Assembly: GCA_964486645.1 (NCBI GenBank)
Contig: CAZAOG010000001.1
Span: 1-64,000 of the forward strand
Direction: 5' to 3'
DNA from: GCA-002790365 sp964486645
GTDB lineage: Bacteria; Bacteroidota; Ignavibacteria; Ignavibacteriales; Ignavibacteriaceae
DNA: 64,000 nt
A program made the position numbers and the translations under genes. The notes under the pieces are model-generated. The model made no database searches and was not told the origin of the DNA. It saw only the letters and a program-made list of their open reading frames with translations. Positions 53,911 to 63,712 of this stretch are shown piece after piece (positions within the stretch are counted from its first letter, which is position 1; the number at the start of each line of letters is the position of its first letter).

Positions 53911-54005
53911 TTAGGAATAATATTTATTAAAAATTGACTTGTTAATATAAAGAGAGGTAAAAATAAAAGCAAAGAGAGTTAGGAAAACAAGCCATTAAAT
54001 TTATC

Positions 54006-54479
54006 CTAAGCTGCTAATACAGATACATAAACTTTACCGTTTTTCACATTCACTTTATATGGAGCTAAGGGTCTTGGCGGAGGTCCCGCAATGTTTATAC
54101 CCTGTAAATTATAATGACCGTTATGGCAGGCACACCAAATATGAGCGAAATCTTCTCTATATTGAACGGTGCAACCCAAATGTGTACATATTGCAGTAAA
54201 TGCTCTAAGTTCGCCTTCAGGTGTTTTTATTAAAATCCCGGGCTCGTTACCAAAACGAAATATTTTTCCGCTGTTAGGTTTTAAATCATCAACCTTTCCT
54301 ACTTCTACGCTTGTAGGTTTGGGTGTTACATCTTTTGGAGGTATTAAATATTTATAAATCGGATATATGATGAAAGTAAGAAAGATGCCGGAGACTGTGG
54401 TTAATATAGTGTTTAAAAAACTACGTCTTGTTTCAAGTTTTGGTTTGTCCTCATTTTTTTCCATTTGAATTTTCCCCAT
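54006..54479 (-). CDS. Rieske 2Fe-2S protein (complex III type)
   Basis: 157 aa. An N-terminal TRRSFLNTILTTVSGIFL segment (Tat-like RR plus a membrane anchor), then the Rieske domain with CTHLGC (C98, H100 ligands, C103 disulfide) and CACHNGHY (C116, H119 ligands, C118 disulfide). Such proteins pass electrons from quinol to cytochrome c in bc complexes. No cytochrome b gene is adjacent, so its partner must be elsewhere. Confidence 0.88.
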   Translation of the reverse strand: MGKIQMEKNEDKPKLETRRSFLNTILTTVSGIFLTFIIYPIYKYLIPPKDVTPKPTSVEVGKVDDLKPNSGKIFRFGNEPGILIKTPEGELRAFTAICTHLGCTVQYREDFAHIWCACHNGHYNLQGINIAGPPPRPLAPYKVNVKNGKVYVSVLAA

Positions 54480-54733
54480 TCTAATTATTTTAATTTTATA
54501 TTTTAATTATTTTTTGCAAAAGTATTCAATATTTTTTTCCGCAATTTTCTACTTTACAAAATTCATAATTAAGTTTAATGGAATATATTTTTATAGGTTT
54601 TCCCTTTAAATTATTTAACACAATATTTTAGTACAAAAATATTTTTCAATCATTATTTTAAATATAATAAAATTTGATCCTCCATATTTTTATTTTATCA
54701 ATTCCATTTCGCCTGAGCTATTCAGCTTGAAAA

Positions 54734-55303
54734 TTAATTTACAATTGATTTTAACCCGGATTCTTTACCGGCGGAATTATCTTTGAACATGATTTGAACA
54801 TCGACGATAACGGACTTATCTATTGCCGAAAGCGCGGGACAGCATTCAATAGATGAATTTTTTATTCTCATCAACTCGGTTTTTGTTGCATTACTATCAA
54901 CGGTTATATACAGTTTAATTTCTTCAATTTTCGGTTCGTTGCTTAAACTATAGAAATATGAATAATTAAATTTACCTTCTATTTTAACCGATAAACTTTT
55001 TAAAACCACATCGTTTATCGATGCACTAATTACATAACTGCTGGCAAAACAGCTTACTATACCAAATAGAAAATATTTTAAAGGTTCGGGATATTTGTCT
55101 GACCCGCCCAAAAAATTCGGATTATCGCTGACTACATTCTGCACACTGTTTTTATACTTTAACGATGAAATAAACTGACCGTTATCGTCTTCGAAGTTCC
55201 AATATCCTTTAACAGAAATTATTTTATATGCCAAATCTACGTTTGTATAAATTTCTTTTTCTGCTTTATATATCTCATCAATATCAATATTATTAATTTT
55301 CAT
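54734..55303 (-). CDS. OsmC-like protein
   Basis: 189 aa. OsmC pattern in the second half: EPLKYFLFGIVSCFASSYVI (first Cys), SVKIEGKFNYSYF and the second Cys region IECCPALSAIDKSV. OsmC/Ohr proteins reduce organic peroxides with a Cys pair. It is the most downstream gene of the copper island. About 250 bases below it (54480-54733) hold nothing recognisable. Confidence 0.78.
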   Translation of the reverse strand: MKINNIDIDEIYKAEKEIYTNVDLAYKIISVKGYWNFEDDNGQFISSLKYKNSVQNVVSDNPNFLGGSDKYPEPLKYFLFGIVSCFASSYVISASINDVVLKSLSVKIEGKFNYSYFYSLSNEPKIEEIKLYITVDSNATKTELMRIKNSSIECCPALSAIDKSVIVDVQIMFKDNSAGKESGLKSIVN

Positions 55304-55372
55304 AATATAGCCTCTTATTATTTCATCATTTTAAATAAGAGTGTAGAAATTATTTTTTTATTTAATTATTAA

Positions 55373-55750
55373 TTATTCAATTATTAATTTTCCATGCAGC
55401 ATTCCCATCCCGCATTGGAAATTATATTCACCGGGTTTATCTATTTTTAGATCTACCGGAATAGTTTTAAAAGGCGTTAACGTTGCCTTTACACCTAAAT
55501 CAGAAAAGATTACATCTTCGGAACAAGCCGCCGTTTCTTCTCTGATAAAATTTAGTTTAATAGGTTTACCTGCCTCAAAAATTAATACATCCGGAGTGTA
55601 GCCGCCTTTTACTTTTATTACGGCTTCCTGCAATCCGCTTTCGGATGATTGAATTTTTACGGCTTTCTTTTCCGAGAACCAAAAATACCATGCAACTAAA
55701 ATTGAAAGACCTATTCCAACTACTATTACTAATATTTGATCTATTGCCAT
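55373..55750 (-). CDS. Membrane-anchored cupredoxin-like protein
   Basis: 125 aa: one N-terminal anchor (residues 5-25) and a cupredoxin domain (45-125) with EAVIKVKGGYTPDVLIFEAGKP and Cu-ligand candidates C76 and the C-terminal FQCGMGMLHG (C113, M115, M117, H119). It lies 31 bases downstream of the copper ATPase, so a role as periplasmic copper carrier is likely. Confidence 0.8.
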   Translation of the reverse strand: MAIDQILVIVVGIGLSILVAWYFWFSEKKAVKIQSSESGLQEAVIKVKGGYTPDVLIFEAGKPIKLNFIREETAACSEDVIFSDLGVKATLTPFKTIPVDLKIDKPGEYNFQCGMGMLHGKLIIE

Positions 55751-55781
55751 TGTATCAACTCCTATTTTCTTTTATTGCAGG

Positions 55782-58460
55782 TTAACTAATTTTTGGTTTA
55801 TATTTTCGTAATCTGTTTGCGTTAGTTACCACTGTAACAGAACTAAATGCCATAGCAGCTCCGGCAAGCAGCGGAGAAAGTAAAATACCAAAGAACGGAT
55901 ACAACAAACCTGCTGCAATCGGCAGACCTAATCCGTTATAAAAGAATGCGCCGAATAAATTTTGTTTAATATTTTTCATCGTAGCTTTAGAAAGTTGTAT
56001 GGCAAGGACAACTCCTTTTAAGCTTCCTTTGATCAACGTTATATCGGAAGCTTCGATTGCAACGTCCGTACCGGTTCCAATTGCCAAACCTATATCGGCT
56101 TGAGCCAATGCAGGGGCATCGTTAATACCGTCACCGACCATAGCAACTACTTTACCTTCATTCTGCAGCTTTTGAACATTCATCGCTTTATCTTCGGGTA
56201 ATACCTCGGCAAACACTCTGTCAACGCCTACTTCTTTTGCAATTGCATTGGCGGTTCTTGTATTGTCGCCTGTTATCATAACCACTTCAAGTCCGAGCTT
56301 TTTAAGTTGAGCAATTGCTTCTTTTGAATCTTCTTTTACAATATCGGCAACTGCTATAATCCCTGCGGCTTTTCCGTCAATTGCAATAAACATTGGAGTC
56401 TTACCGTTATCTGCTAATTCTATACTTCTATGTTCCAGGTCACCCAGTTCAATTGAAAATTTGTTCATCATTTTCAAATTACCGAGCAGCATTTTTTTAT
56501 CGTTAACAATTGCTTCCACACCATGACCGGGGACGGCATTAAATTCTTTAGGATCGTAAAATTTAAGTCCTTTACTTTCCGCACCGTTGACAATTGCTTC
56601 GCCAAGCGGATGTTCGGAAGCTTTTTCAACACTTGCGCTAAGCGAAAGGACTTCTTCTTCGTTAAATCCGTTCGTTGTAATAACATCCGTAAGTGTAGGT
56701 TTCCCTTCCGTAATTGTTCCCGTTTTGTCCAAAACAATTGTATTAAGTTTTTGAGCTGTTTCAAGAGCATCACCGCTTCTAATTAAAATTCCGTTTTCGG
56801 CACCTTTACCTACACCTACCATCAAGGACATAGGCGTGGCAAGACCTAAAGCACAAGGGCAAGCTATCACCAGTACGGTAACAAAGGTAATGAGAGCGTA
56901 AATTAAATTAGGACTCGGTCCGAAGACGTACCAAATAACAAAAGTAAAAATTGCAATAATCATTACCCCGGGTACAAAATAACCTGCCACTTTGTCTACT
57001 ATTTTCTGGATAGGAGCTTTTGAACTTTGTGCTTGTTCTACCAATTGAATTATTTGTGATAAAGCGGTGTCTTTTCCAACTTTTGTTGTTTTAAATTTAA
57101 AGGATCCCGTCTTATTTATTGTACTGCCAATTACTTCATCGTTAATGTTTTTTTCAACGGGTATAGCTTCGCCCGTAATCATGGATTCATCTATTGAAGA
57201 GGAACCTTCTACTATCACACCATCAACGGGTATTTTTTCACCCGGTCTGACAACAACAATATCATCAAGTACAACTTCTTCAACGGGAATATCCATTTCT
57301 TTTCCGCCTCTAAGTACCCGCGCTGTTTTTGCCTGCAAGCCCATAAGTTTTTTAATCGCTTCTGAACTTTTACCTTTTGCCCTTATCTCCAACGCCATAC
57401 CCAAGACAACAAGAGCTACAACAACAAATATTACGTCAAAAAATTGATCCGCAAGTTCTTTGGCCGGAAATATACTTGGAAAGTACGTTGCAACCGCGGA
57501 ATAAATCCAGGCCGCCGAAATACCCGTAGCAATTAAGGTGTGCATATTGGCTGATCTATTTTTAAATGCAGCCCAAGCACCGGTATAGAATTGAGAGCCT
57601 GACCAAAACATTACGGGTAAACTTAAAATGCTCATTGCTACCCATATATACCATAAAGTTATAGAACCAATTTGAAATTGCTCAGGCAAATTCCAAACGG
57701 AAGGATAACTAAAAAATATTACGGGCAGGGATAAAGCACCGGCAAAAATAAATTTCTGCATCAATGTTTTATATTCTTTTTCTCTCGCTACCTGGTTTTC
57801 GTCTACAGGTTCATCTTTTTCTGTTTTTGCGTCTACTTGTTTTCCGGGTTTTACGCCGGAAGTATCGTAGGTTTTATATCCAAGTTTTTCTATAACATTT
57901 TTTACTTCGACAATATCAATTGTTCCGGGTATATATTTTATAATTGCCGTATTTGTACCAAGGTCTACACTGGCTGAAAGCACACCGCCGGTTTTTGATA
58001 ACTCTTTTTCAATTTTAGTAACACAAGAAGCACAATGCATCTCGCCAATACCTAATTTTAATACAGAAAATCCCGTTTGGTAGCCTGCTTTTTTGATAGC
58101 AGAAAGAATTTCTCCGGTTTTTACTTCATTATTATCAAATTCGATGTGTGCTTTTTCAGTGGCAATGTTCACCGAAGCAATATCGATACCAGGTAATTTC
58201 TTTATTTCTTTTTCTATTGTAGGAATGCAAGAGCTGCAATGAATACCTATGATCGGTATATCAATTTTCCCTTTTCCTTCACTGTTTATACTATATGTCG
58301 CTTTTTGTTTTTCTTCAGGTTTATTAGAATATTTTTCCGGTTCGGCAGTAAATTTTGTTTTGCAAGATTCAGAGCAAAACTCAATTTTCTCACCTTCCAC
58401 CTCAACAAAAAACTGGGATGGGGATTCTACATCCATTCCGCATACGGGATCTTTGGCCAT
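55782..58460 (-). CDS. copA: Copper-translocating P1B-type ATPase with YHS and two HMA domains
   Basis: 892 aa. An N-terminal YHS domain (residues 1-45: MAKDPVCGMDVES, FCSESCKTKF), two heavy-metal domains (IHCSSC near 75, MHCASC near 143), then eight membrane segments with the CPC motif (VIACPCALGLATP, near 533), the phosphorylated Asp in DKTGTITEG (near 575), HPLGEAI (HP motif) and GDGINDAPAL. It exports Cu+ (or Ag+) from the cytoplasm. The YHS plus double HMA head is longer than in the standard CopA. Confidence 0.95.
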   Translation of the reverse strand: MAKDPVCGMDVESPSQFFVEVEGEKIEFCSESCKTKFTAEPEKYSNKPEEKQKATYSINSEGKGKIDIPIIGIHCSSCIPTIEKEIKKLPGIDIASVNIATEKAHIEFDNNEVKTGEILSAIKKAGYQTGFSVLKLGIGEMHCASCVTKIEKELSKTGGVLSASVDLGTNTAIIKYIPGTIDIVEVKNVIEKLGYKTYDTSGVKPGKQVDAKTEKDEPVDENQVAREKEYKTLMQKFIFAGALSLPVIFFSYPSVWNLPEQFQIGSITLWYIWVAMSILSLPVMFWSGSQFYTGAWAAFKNRSANMHTLIATGISAAWIYSAVATYFPSIFPAKELADQFFDVIFVVVALVVLGMALEIRAKGKSSEAIKKLMGLQAKTARVLRGGKEMDIPVEEVVLDDIVVVRPGEKIPVDGVIVEGSSSIDESMITGEAIPVEKNINDEVIGSTINKTGSFKFKTTKVGKDTALSQIIQLVEQAQSSKAPIQKIVDKVAGYFVPGVMIIAIFTFVIWYVFGPSPNLIYALITFVTVLVIACPCALGLATPMSLMVGVGKGAENGILIRSGDALETAQKLNTIVLDKTGTITEGKPTLTDVITTNGFNEEEVLSLSASVEKASEHPLGEAIVNGAESKGLKFYDPKEFNAVPGHGVEAIVNDKKMLLGNLKMMNKFSIELGDLEHRSIELADNGKTPMFIAIDGKAAGIIAVADIVKEDSKEAIAQLKKLGLEVVMITGDNTRTANAIAKEVGVDRVFAEVLPEDKAMNVQKLQNEGKVVAMVGDGINDAPALAQADIGLAIGTGTDVAIEASDITLIKGSLKGVVLAIQLSKATMKNIKQNLFGAFFYNGLGLPIAAGLLYPFFGILLSPLLAGAAMAFSSVTVVTNANRLRKYKPKIS

Positions 58461-58521
58461 GGCGACCTCCTTTTAATATTAAAAAAGTATTGTTAATTCA
58501 ATACCAAAATATCAAACTGTT

Positions 58522-58944
58522 TTATTTAGCTTTACTTTTCGTACTCTTCTTATCCGGATGATGAGATTTATGTATCGCATCATTCATCATTTTCTTGGAA
58601 CTATCAGGTTTCATTTTACCTTTCATATTACCTTTCATATTGTCCATCATTTTACATTTCATATCACCTTTCTTTTTACTCATCATTTTGCTCATCATTT
58701 TGCCCATCATGTTTTTCATCATCTTTTTCATTTCAGGACTATCCATCATAGCCTTACACTTTTTCATCATCTTTTTCATATCGGTCATGTGCTTGCTATT
58801 CATCATAGTGCTGTCTTTCATCATTGTATGCTTTTTCACTTTTACTTTATCTTTATTAACCTTGGACTGTGCCAAAGAAAAATTTAACCCGGTAAAAAGA
58901 AAAGCAATAATTGTAAGTACTAGGGTTGTGTTTTTGAGCTTCAT
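58522..58944 (-). CDS. Secreted Met/Lys-rich protein (putative copper chaperone)
   Basis: About 140 aa from ATG 58944, which follows GAGGT (ATG 58956 is also in frame). After a signal peptide ending near LAQ, about a quarter of the mature residues are Met, in MM pairs (KMMKKCKAMM, MMKNMMGKMMSKMM, MMDNMKGNMKGKM), with Lys, a few Cys and a His-rich end (HKSHH). Met clusters bind Cu+ in the periplasm. It is 62 bases upstream of copA in the same direction. Low complexity limits family assignment. Confidence 0.75.
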   Translation of the reverse strand: MKLKNTTLVLTIIAFLFTGLNFSLAQSKVNKDKVKVKKHTMMKDSTMMNSKHMTDMKKMMKKCKAMMDSPEMKKMMKNMMGKMMSKMMSKKKGDMKCKMMDNMKGNMKGKMKPDSSKKMMNDAIHKSHHPDKKSTKSKAK

Positions 58945-58956
58945 ATTATACCTCAT

Positions 58957-59493
58957 ATAATTTAATTGAACAATTATGAATGTATTTGCAGATGCTTAAC
59001 CTGCTATACTTTTATTTAATAAATGTCATTAACTTTAGTTTTAATTAAAACGGGTTTGTTGGAATTAAAACCGTTTAATTTTTCTTTATCTAATATAAAC
59101 ACTATAAACAATATTAAGTTTAAACTAATTAACCATTCCATTTTTAACTCCAATAAATACATTTATGCTTTTCTACTAAGTCAAAATATATGCCAACCGT
59201 TTAAGTTACTATTTTCAATAAAAAATGAATATTAAATTTTTCTAATTATTAAAATAATTAAATTTTTTAATAATATTTTAATAAATTTAATTTTGTTGAT
59301 AATAAACGAACTTTTTCCGTAAAAGTCATATTCTTTTAAAAATCGTTTAAATTATAGTTTTAATTCGAAACTTAAGTTCCAACAATTGATTTTTCTAAAA
59401 AAAACAACAACTGTTTTTTTCATAGGAATCCCTATTTATCGGGGGCAGCCATCCGCTGCAGTATGTATTTTTAATAATCAGTAAAGTAATTAG
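58957..59493. other. Intergenic region without recognisable gene
   Basis: About 540 very AT-rich bases. It should hold the promoter of the Met-rich gene and the 3' end of the flavoprotein transcript. A 70-codon frame at 59023-59235 has no ribosome site and biased AT composition and is not called. Confidence 0.5.
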
Positions 59494-60645
59494 TTAAGAT
59501 AAATTAGCGTGAGCATGTTTACCGTGCCGGCACCAAATACAATCGCAATTTTTGTGTAAACACTGCTTATCAACCAATTTGGTTTTGTACCATTTATTTG
59601 CTATTTGATATATTATTTTTTTTGAAGTTGATATGTTATAGTGTTTCCTTAAAGGAGGAATTACGTCTTCCAAACCACCCAATTTTGAAAGGAGATAAGA
59701 ATAGCCGTAATTAGTCAGATGTGCAAATAACCATCTGTTAGCAAGTGATGTTTGAAATTTGGAGAAAAGATGTTTCTTACATAAATCACTGTAAGAAGTA
59801 TTATTAATTACACTTTGAGCAGCATAATAACCCGATAACATTGCATATTTAATACCGAAACCCCAAAGCGCATCTTGAAACCCTGCGTTTTCGCCTACAT
59901 ACAAAAATCTTTTGTTTTTAGATAATTTAGGTTTATTAAAAAAATTCACATACCCGCCGAATTCTTTCGGGTCTTTTATATCAATATCCAAAACGGTATG
60001 CAACGTTTTTAATGCTCGTTCAAAATAAACCCGTTCATTTTTAAAATCCTTAAATAAACAGGTAGCAAAAGTAGCTCTTCCATTATTTACAAGTAAATAG
60101 GCGTAGGCTTTAGGAGCTATTTTATTGTTTAAAAAACCGATAAAAGTATTTTGCAATGATGTTTTAAAAACAAAACCTTTTGCAATAGCATCGGCAACTT
60201 TGGGACCTGAGCCGATAATTGCTATACCTTCTTTTAGTGTTTCAAGTTTTTCACCCCAACGCAAATTTACGCCTGCTTGTTCAGCCTGTAATTTTAGGCC
60301 CTGATCGAAAGAGTTTTTATTAGACCCTCTCTCAATTAAATAGAATAAAGGACGGGATGTTTGTACTTGAAATTTTTTTAACTTAGGACCATAAAAATAA
60401 CCGTCGCTCCCCGAGTATGGCTGGCAGGTAAAATTGATTTCAATTCCTATTCTTTTAAGGAAATCCAAGGTATCTTCTTCATCGGACCAATTTTCCAATC
60501 CTTGAAAATCTCCGTTAAAACGGAGCCCTACATCTTTATTCTTTTCAAAAAGGTTTACTTTAAAACCACTTTTAGCAAGAGTAATAGCGGCGGTTAGTCC
60601 GGCTGGACCCGCGCCGACAACTGTTATAACATTATCATTAGGCAT
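59494..60645 (-). CDS. FAD-dependent oxidoreductase (geranylgeranyl-reductase superfamily) with Cys/His-rich tail
   Basis: 383 aa. FAD-binding GAGPAGLTAAITLAKSGF at residues 11-28, then NLFEKN, and a later GENAGFQDALWGFGIKYAM that matches the second FAD motif of geranylgeranyl-reductase-like flavoproteins. The last 25 residues (QCLHKNCDCIWCRHGKHAH) form a Cys/His cluster able to hold a metal, not part of the usual fold. Substrate unknown; an isoprenoid lipid or quinone is plausible. Confidence 0.75.
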   Translation of the reverse strand: MPNDNVITVVGAGPAGLTAAITLAKSGFKVNLFEKNKDVGLRFNGDFQGLENWSDEEDTLDFLKRIGIEINFTCQPYSGSDGYFYGPKLKKFQVQTSRPLFYLIERGSNKNSFDQGLKLQAEQAGVNLRWGEKLETLKEGIAIIGSGPKVADAIAKGFVFKTSLQNTFIGFLNNKIAPKAYAYLLVNNGRATFATCLFKDFKNERVYFERALKTLHTVLDIDIKDPKEFGGYVNFFNKPKLSKNKRFLYVGENAGFQDALWGFGIKYAMLSGYYAAQSVINNTSYSDLCKKHLFSKFQTSLANRWLFAHLTNYGYSYLLSKLGGLEDVIPPLRKHYNISTSKKIIYQIANKWYKTKLVDKQCLHKNCDCIWCRHGKHAHANLS

Positions 60646-60812
60646 ATAAAAAAATTTTACTTATTGGGTGATATTTATTTTGCTGAAAATATTAAAATTA
60701 TTTAATCAATTTTAAAAAGTAGTTTAATCCTTAGTATGTATCAGTTTTTTTATCTTAATATTTTATTAAATCTACTTTTCGGAGTTCAATTTCAATTAAG
60801 CTGTTTTTATAA

Positions 60813-60863
60813 TAAAAAAGGTGATAAAATAAATACACTTTAAGTAATTTTTTTTATCACCTT
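60813..60863 (-). terminator. Intrinsic terminator of the 58-aa gene
   Basis: Arms AAGGTGATAAAA (60818-60829) and TTTTATCACCTT (60852-60863) are perfectly complementary. On the minus strand the stem is followed by a T run (T6 after CCTT). It lies 29 bases after the stop of the small gene at 60892-61068. Confidence 0.8.
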
Positions 60864-60891
60864 GCAAATAACATAATAAATTATTTTGTTA

Positions 60892-61068
60892 CTAACAACA
60901 ACCGCCACCGCGTTTTTTGTTGGTATCGTGTTTCTTTTGGTTGTTCATATTATGATTACCGTTATCCATAACCATATTCCTGTTTTTTTGTCCGTTATTT
61001 TGCAGATACTTTTTAACAGGGAAATATGCCAAAAATATCAATAATGCTATGCCAATAATCCATTCCAT
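60892..61068 (-). CDS. Small membrane protein of 58 aa ending in Cys-Cys
   Basis: ATG preceded by AAAGGAGATAACT, a strong site. The N-terminal MEWIIGIALLIFLAYFPVKK is one membrane helix; the rest is Asn, Met, His and Lys-rich (NMVMDNGNHNMNNQKKH) and ends RGGGCC. It resembles the small copper-island proteins such as DUF2933 in plan, and Met/His/Cys content suggests metal binding. It has its own terminator. Confidence 0.7.
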   Translation of the reverse strand: MEWIIGIALLIFLAYFPVKKYLQNNGQKNRNMVMDNGNHNMNNQKKHDTNKKRGGGCC

Positions 61069-61322
61069 AGTTATCTCCTTTAAATTAAATTGTCAACATA
61101 TATGTATAGCAAAATATATGCCAATTTAAAAAGCTCATATTTAATACATAAGTGAAAGAAAATTTACAGGAAATTTAATTTTTTTAAATTTTTTTATAAA
61201 ATTTTAATTCCTATTTTCTTATTATTTTAAAACCCATAACAGGTTTCATAGATTACCAATTTTTCCGGCAGCAAATCCAATGCTTACATGAGTTAAATTT
61301 GCTAATTAAATTTCTCTTATTT

Positions 61323-63137
61323 TTACGAAACACAGGGCAAAGTTACATCGTCTACGGTGCAGCATTTCCGCAGTACGACTACAGTCATAATCCCGTTTCC
61401 GAAACTAAAAATGGACGATTTTTCGCATTTGTGAAAAGGTTGTTCTTTTTTGGATAAGAAATGCCGGTTTAATGTTCTTCCAAGCAGTGCTTCAAGAAAA
61501 AACGAGTATATTTTGCCAATACCAATTGTCGGTGTGCTTGAAAATGTATAGATGACATAACCGTCGTCTTTTATAACGCGTAAAAATTCATTAACAGCAG
61601 TTTTAGGGTCGGGCAGCGTTTCAATAGCCCAGGTACTGACAACCGCGTCGAATGAATTATCATCAAAAGGCAGTTTCCTCATATCAACTTTTTTGAACTC
61701 TGCTTTTTTATTTATAATTTTTTTCCGTGCAACGTTTAACATACCTTCCGAAATATCAACACAGGCAACCTTGCTCGGTTTAGAAAGACGAAATAAAGCC
61801 TTTGTAGTTTCGCCGGTTCCACAGCCGGCATCAAGAATTTTTCCGTTTTTGGGTATCAGATTCTCAACAAGCTCCTGAAAATTAGTCCAAGCCGATTTTG
61901 CGAAAAAGTAGTTCCATATAAAGGCCAGAACATCGTATTGGTGTGCAAGATTATCATAATTGGTTTCTATATCTTTCTGAGAAATTTTAAATAGCCGAAT
62001 AAATTGAAACAAACCTTTCTTAGCAGATCCTTTCAAGCGAGACCAAAATTTTTCGTATGTAAGTTTACCTTGAATTACACGTAAATACTCATTCCCCAAA
62101 TTCGGCATAAATTTAAAAAGAGCAAATGAAAATCTGTTGTAATGGTAAATCAAATTCGAAAGTTTTTTGGCTATTTCAAATTCGGGATAGAATTCTTCGG
62201 ATATGCGCTTTTGATAGGAGGATATATCATGCTTCCCGGATTTAACAGCATTATGGATTGTTTCGGCCGCTATTTGTCCGCTGCGGATGGCATAATAAAT
62301 TCCTTCACCAAGAAACGGGTCTACCAATCCGGCTGCATCACCGATAAGTAAGGAGCGGTCTTTGAAAAGTTGTGTTTTTCTCCCGTTAAAATACGGAATG
62401 CGGTAGCCTCTTTTGTTTTCCTCAAGAATTATTCTATCGTTAATATCCTGTTCTTTCAAAAAAGTTTGATAGTATTTTTTGGGATGTTCCTGTAAACGCT
62501 TACCTGAACCTACGCCGAACGACCAGCTATCATTTTTAGGAAATATCCATCCGTATCCGTACGGAATTACACCTAAATCAAGTCTTGCCGTATCTTCTAT
62601 TTCGTCAGAAATTTTCGGCGATAGTTTGGCGTCACTTTCAAAAGCCCAAGCAACGTCCTTTCTACGATTGTAGCCCAATAAACGTGAGGAGATTCCGTTT
62701 ACTCCGTCGGCAGCAATCAGAAATCGGCATTCGTAGTGCTGCTTTCCGGAGTAAACTTTAAAGCCGTCCTGCATAACCTCTATTTTATTTACACCTTCGC
62801 TGTCGCGGACATCGGCACCTGCGGTTTTGGCTTTTTTCATAAGATGGTGATCGAACGTTGCCCGATTTACCATATATGCCACAGGTTCTTCGGAACGTAA
62901 ATTGATGTCGCCTTCCCCGTGAAAGTTTATAACAATGCGGGTAATTTCTTTCTCGGAAAGTGCGGTTATGTCTTCATCAAATATGTCGTGAATTCTTGCC
63001 GATATACAACCTGCACAGGGTTTACTGCGGGGCATCTTTGCCTTTTCCAATCCGAGCACTTTAAGACCCATCTGCGCTAAACGGCAGGCAGCCGTGCTTC
63101 CACCCGGACCTAAGCCAATAACTATAACATCATACAT
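61323..63137 (-). CDS. Fusion of geranylgeranyl-reductase-family flavoprotein and SAM methyltransferase
   Basis: 604 aa. Residues 1-370 are a geranylgeranyl-reductase-family flavoprotein: IGLGPGGSTAACRLA, KPCAGCISARI, VIPYGYGWIFPK and LLIGDAAGLVDPFLGEGIYYAI near 266. Residues 395-560 are a class I methyltransferase: ILDAGCGTGETTKAL near 436, VDISEGMLNVARKK, LPFDDNSFDAVVSTWAIETL. The end has more Cys (RKCCTVDD). No frameshift between the parts. Likely acts on an isoprenoid or quinone-type lipid by saturation and methylation (inference). Confidence 0.85.
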   Translation of the reverse strand: MYDVIVIGLGPGGSTAACRLAQMGLKVLGLEKAKMPRSKPCAGCISARIHDIFDEDITALSEKEITRIVINFHGEGDINLRSEEPVAYMVNRATFDHHLMKKAKTAGADVRDSEGVNKIEVMQDGFKVYSGKQHYECRFLIAADGVNGISSRLLGYNRRKDVAWAFESDAKLSPKISDEIEDTARLDLGVIPYGYGWIFPKNDSWSFGVGSGKRLQEHPKKYYQTFLKEQDINDRIILEENKRGYRIPYFNGRKTQLFKDRSLLIGDAAGLVDPFLGEGIYYAIRSGQIAAETIHNAVKSGKHDISSYQKRISEEFYPEFEIAKKLSNLIYHYNRFSFALFKFMPNLGNEYLRVIQGKLTYEKFWSRLKGSAKKGLFQFIRLFKISQKDIETNYDNLAHQYDVLAFIWNYFFAKSAWTNFQELVENLIPKNGKILDAGCGTGETTKALFRLSKPSKVACVDISEGMLNVARKKIINKKAEFKKVDMRKLPFDDNSFDAVVSTWAIETLPDPKTAVNEFLRVIKDDGYVIYTFSSTPTIGIGKIYSFFLEALLGRTLNRHFLSKKEQPFHKCEKSSIFSFGNGIMTVVVLRKCCTVDDVTLPCVS

Positions 63138-63383
63138 ATCATTTACGCCAATACTAAACCATATAAATTTCCGTTAAAGCTTTTTCAATACTTGGAGTTT
63201 GTTTAAAAAGCTTTCTTTAAAAACCTTCTCATGTAATATTTTTTACAGAGATTAAACTTTCTGTTTATTCTGATTTCTTACTTTTCGCATACCCCCTGCT
63301 TCAATTCAATTTAAGTAAGATAAAGCTATTGAACAAAGCCCGTACCCATGCTTGAAATAATAACAACGCCGATAAATACGGGT

Positions 63384-63644
63384 TTATTCTTTATGCCACT
63401 TTTTATAAAAGAAATTATAAATAGGTACAAAGACCACGCCGGCATAAACACCGTAGAGGAAACTTTCAACCAGTCCTAATAAGAAACCCCAAAAGGTTAA
63501 CCATTTAAATCCCGGAAGTACGGTTTCCAAAAAAGTATGCATGTGAATACTTCCAGGTGAAATGACACCATAAAGTACGCAAAATAGAAAACTAATAGCC
63601 GTAAATACTGCAAGAGACCATGTAACAATTTTAATGTTCAACAT
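63384..63644 (-). CDS. DUF5676 membrane protein
   Basis: 86 aa, two to three membrane helices: TWSLAVFTAISFLFCVLYGV, then HMHTFLETVLPGFKWLTFWG and LLGLVESFLYGVYAGVVFVP with YNFFYKKWHKE. This is the DUF5676 pattern, a family seen in copper and silver resistance clusters. Function unknown. It lies 69 bases downstream of the DUF2933 gene. Confidence 0.85.
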   Translation of the reverse strand: MLNIKIVTWSLAVFTAISFLFCVLYGVISPGSIHMHTFLETVLPGFKWLTFWGFLLGLVESFLYGVYAGVVFVPIYNFFYKKWHKE

Positions 63645-63712
63645 TTTAATTCTCCTTTAGAATTGTTATAAATATTTTTTGCTTATATCCCCTGCTTATT
63701 TATAATTTTATT

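Noticed and set aside
59023..59235. A 70-codon plus-strand ORF in the AT-rich gap
   Set aside because: No ribosome site, composition of random AT-rich DNA, no domain; treated as chance.
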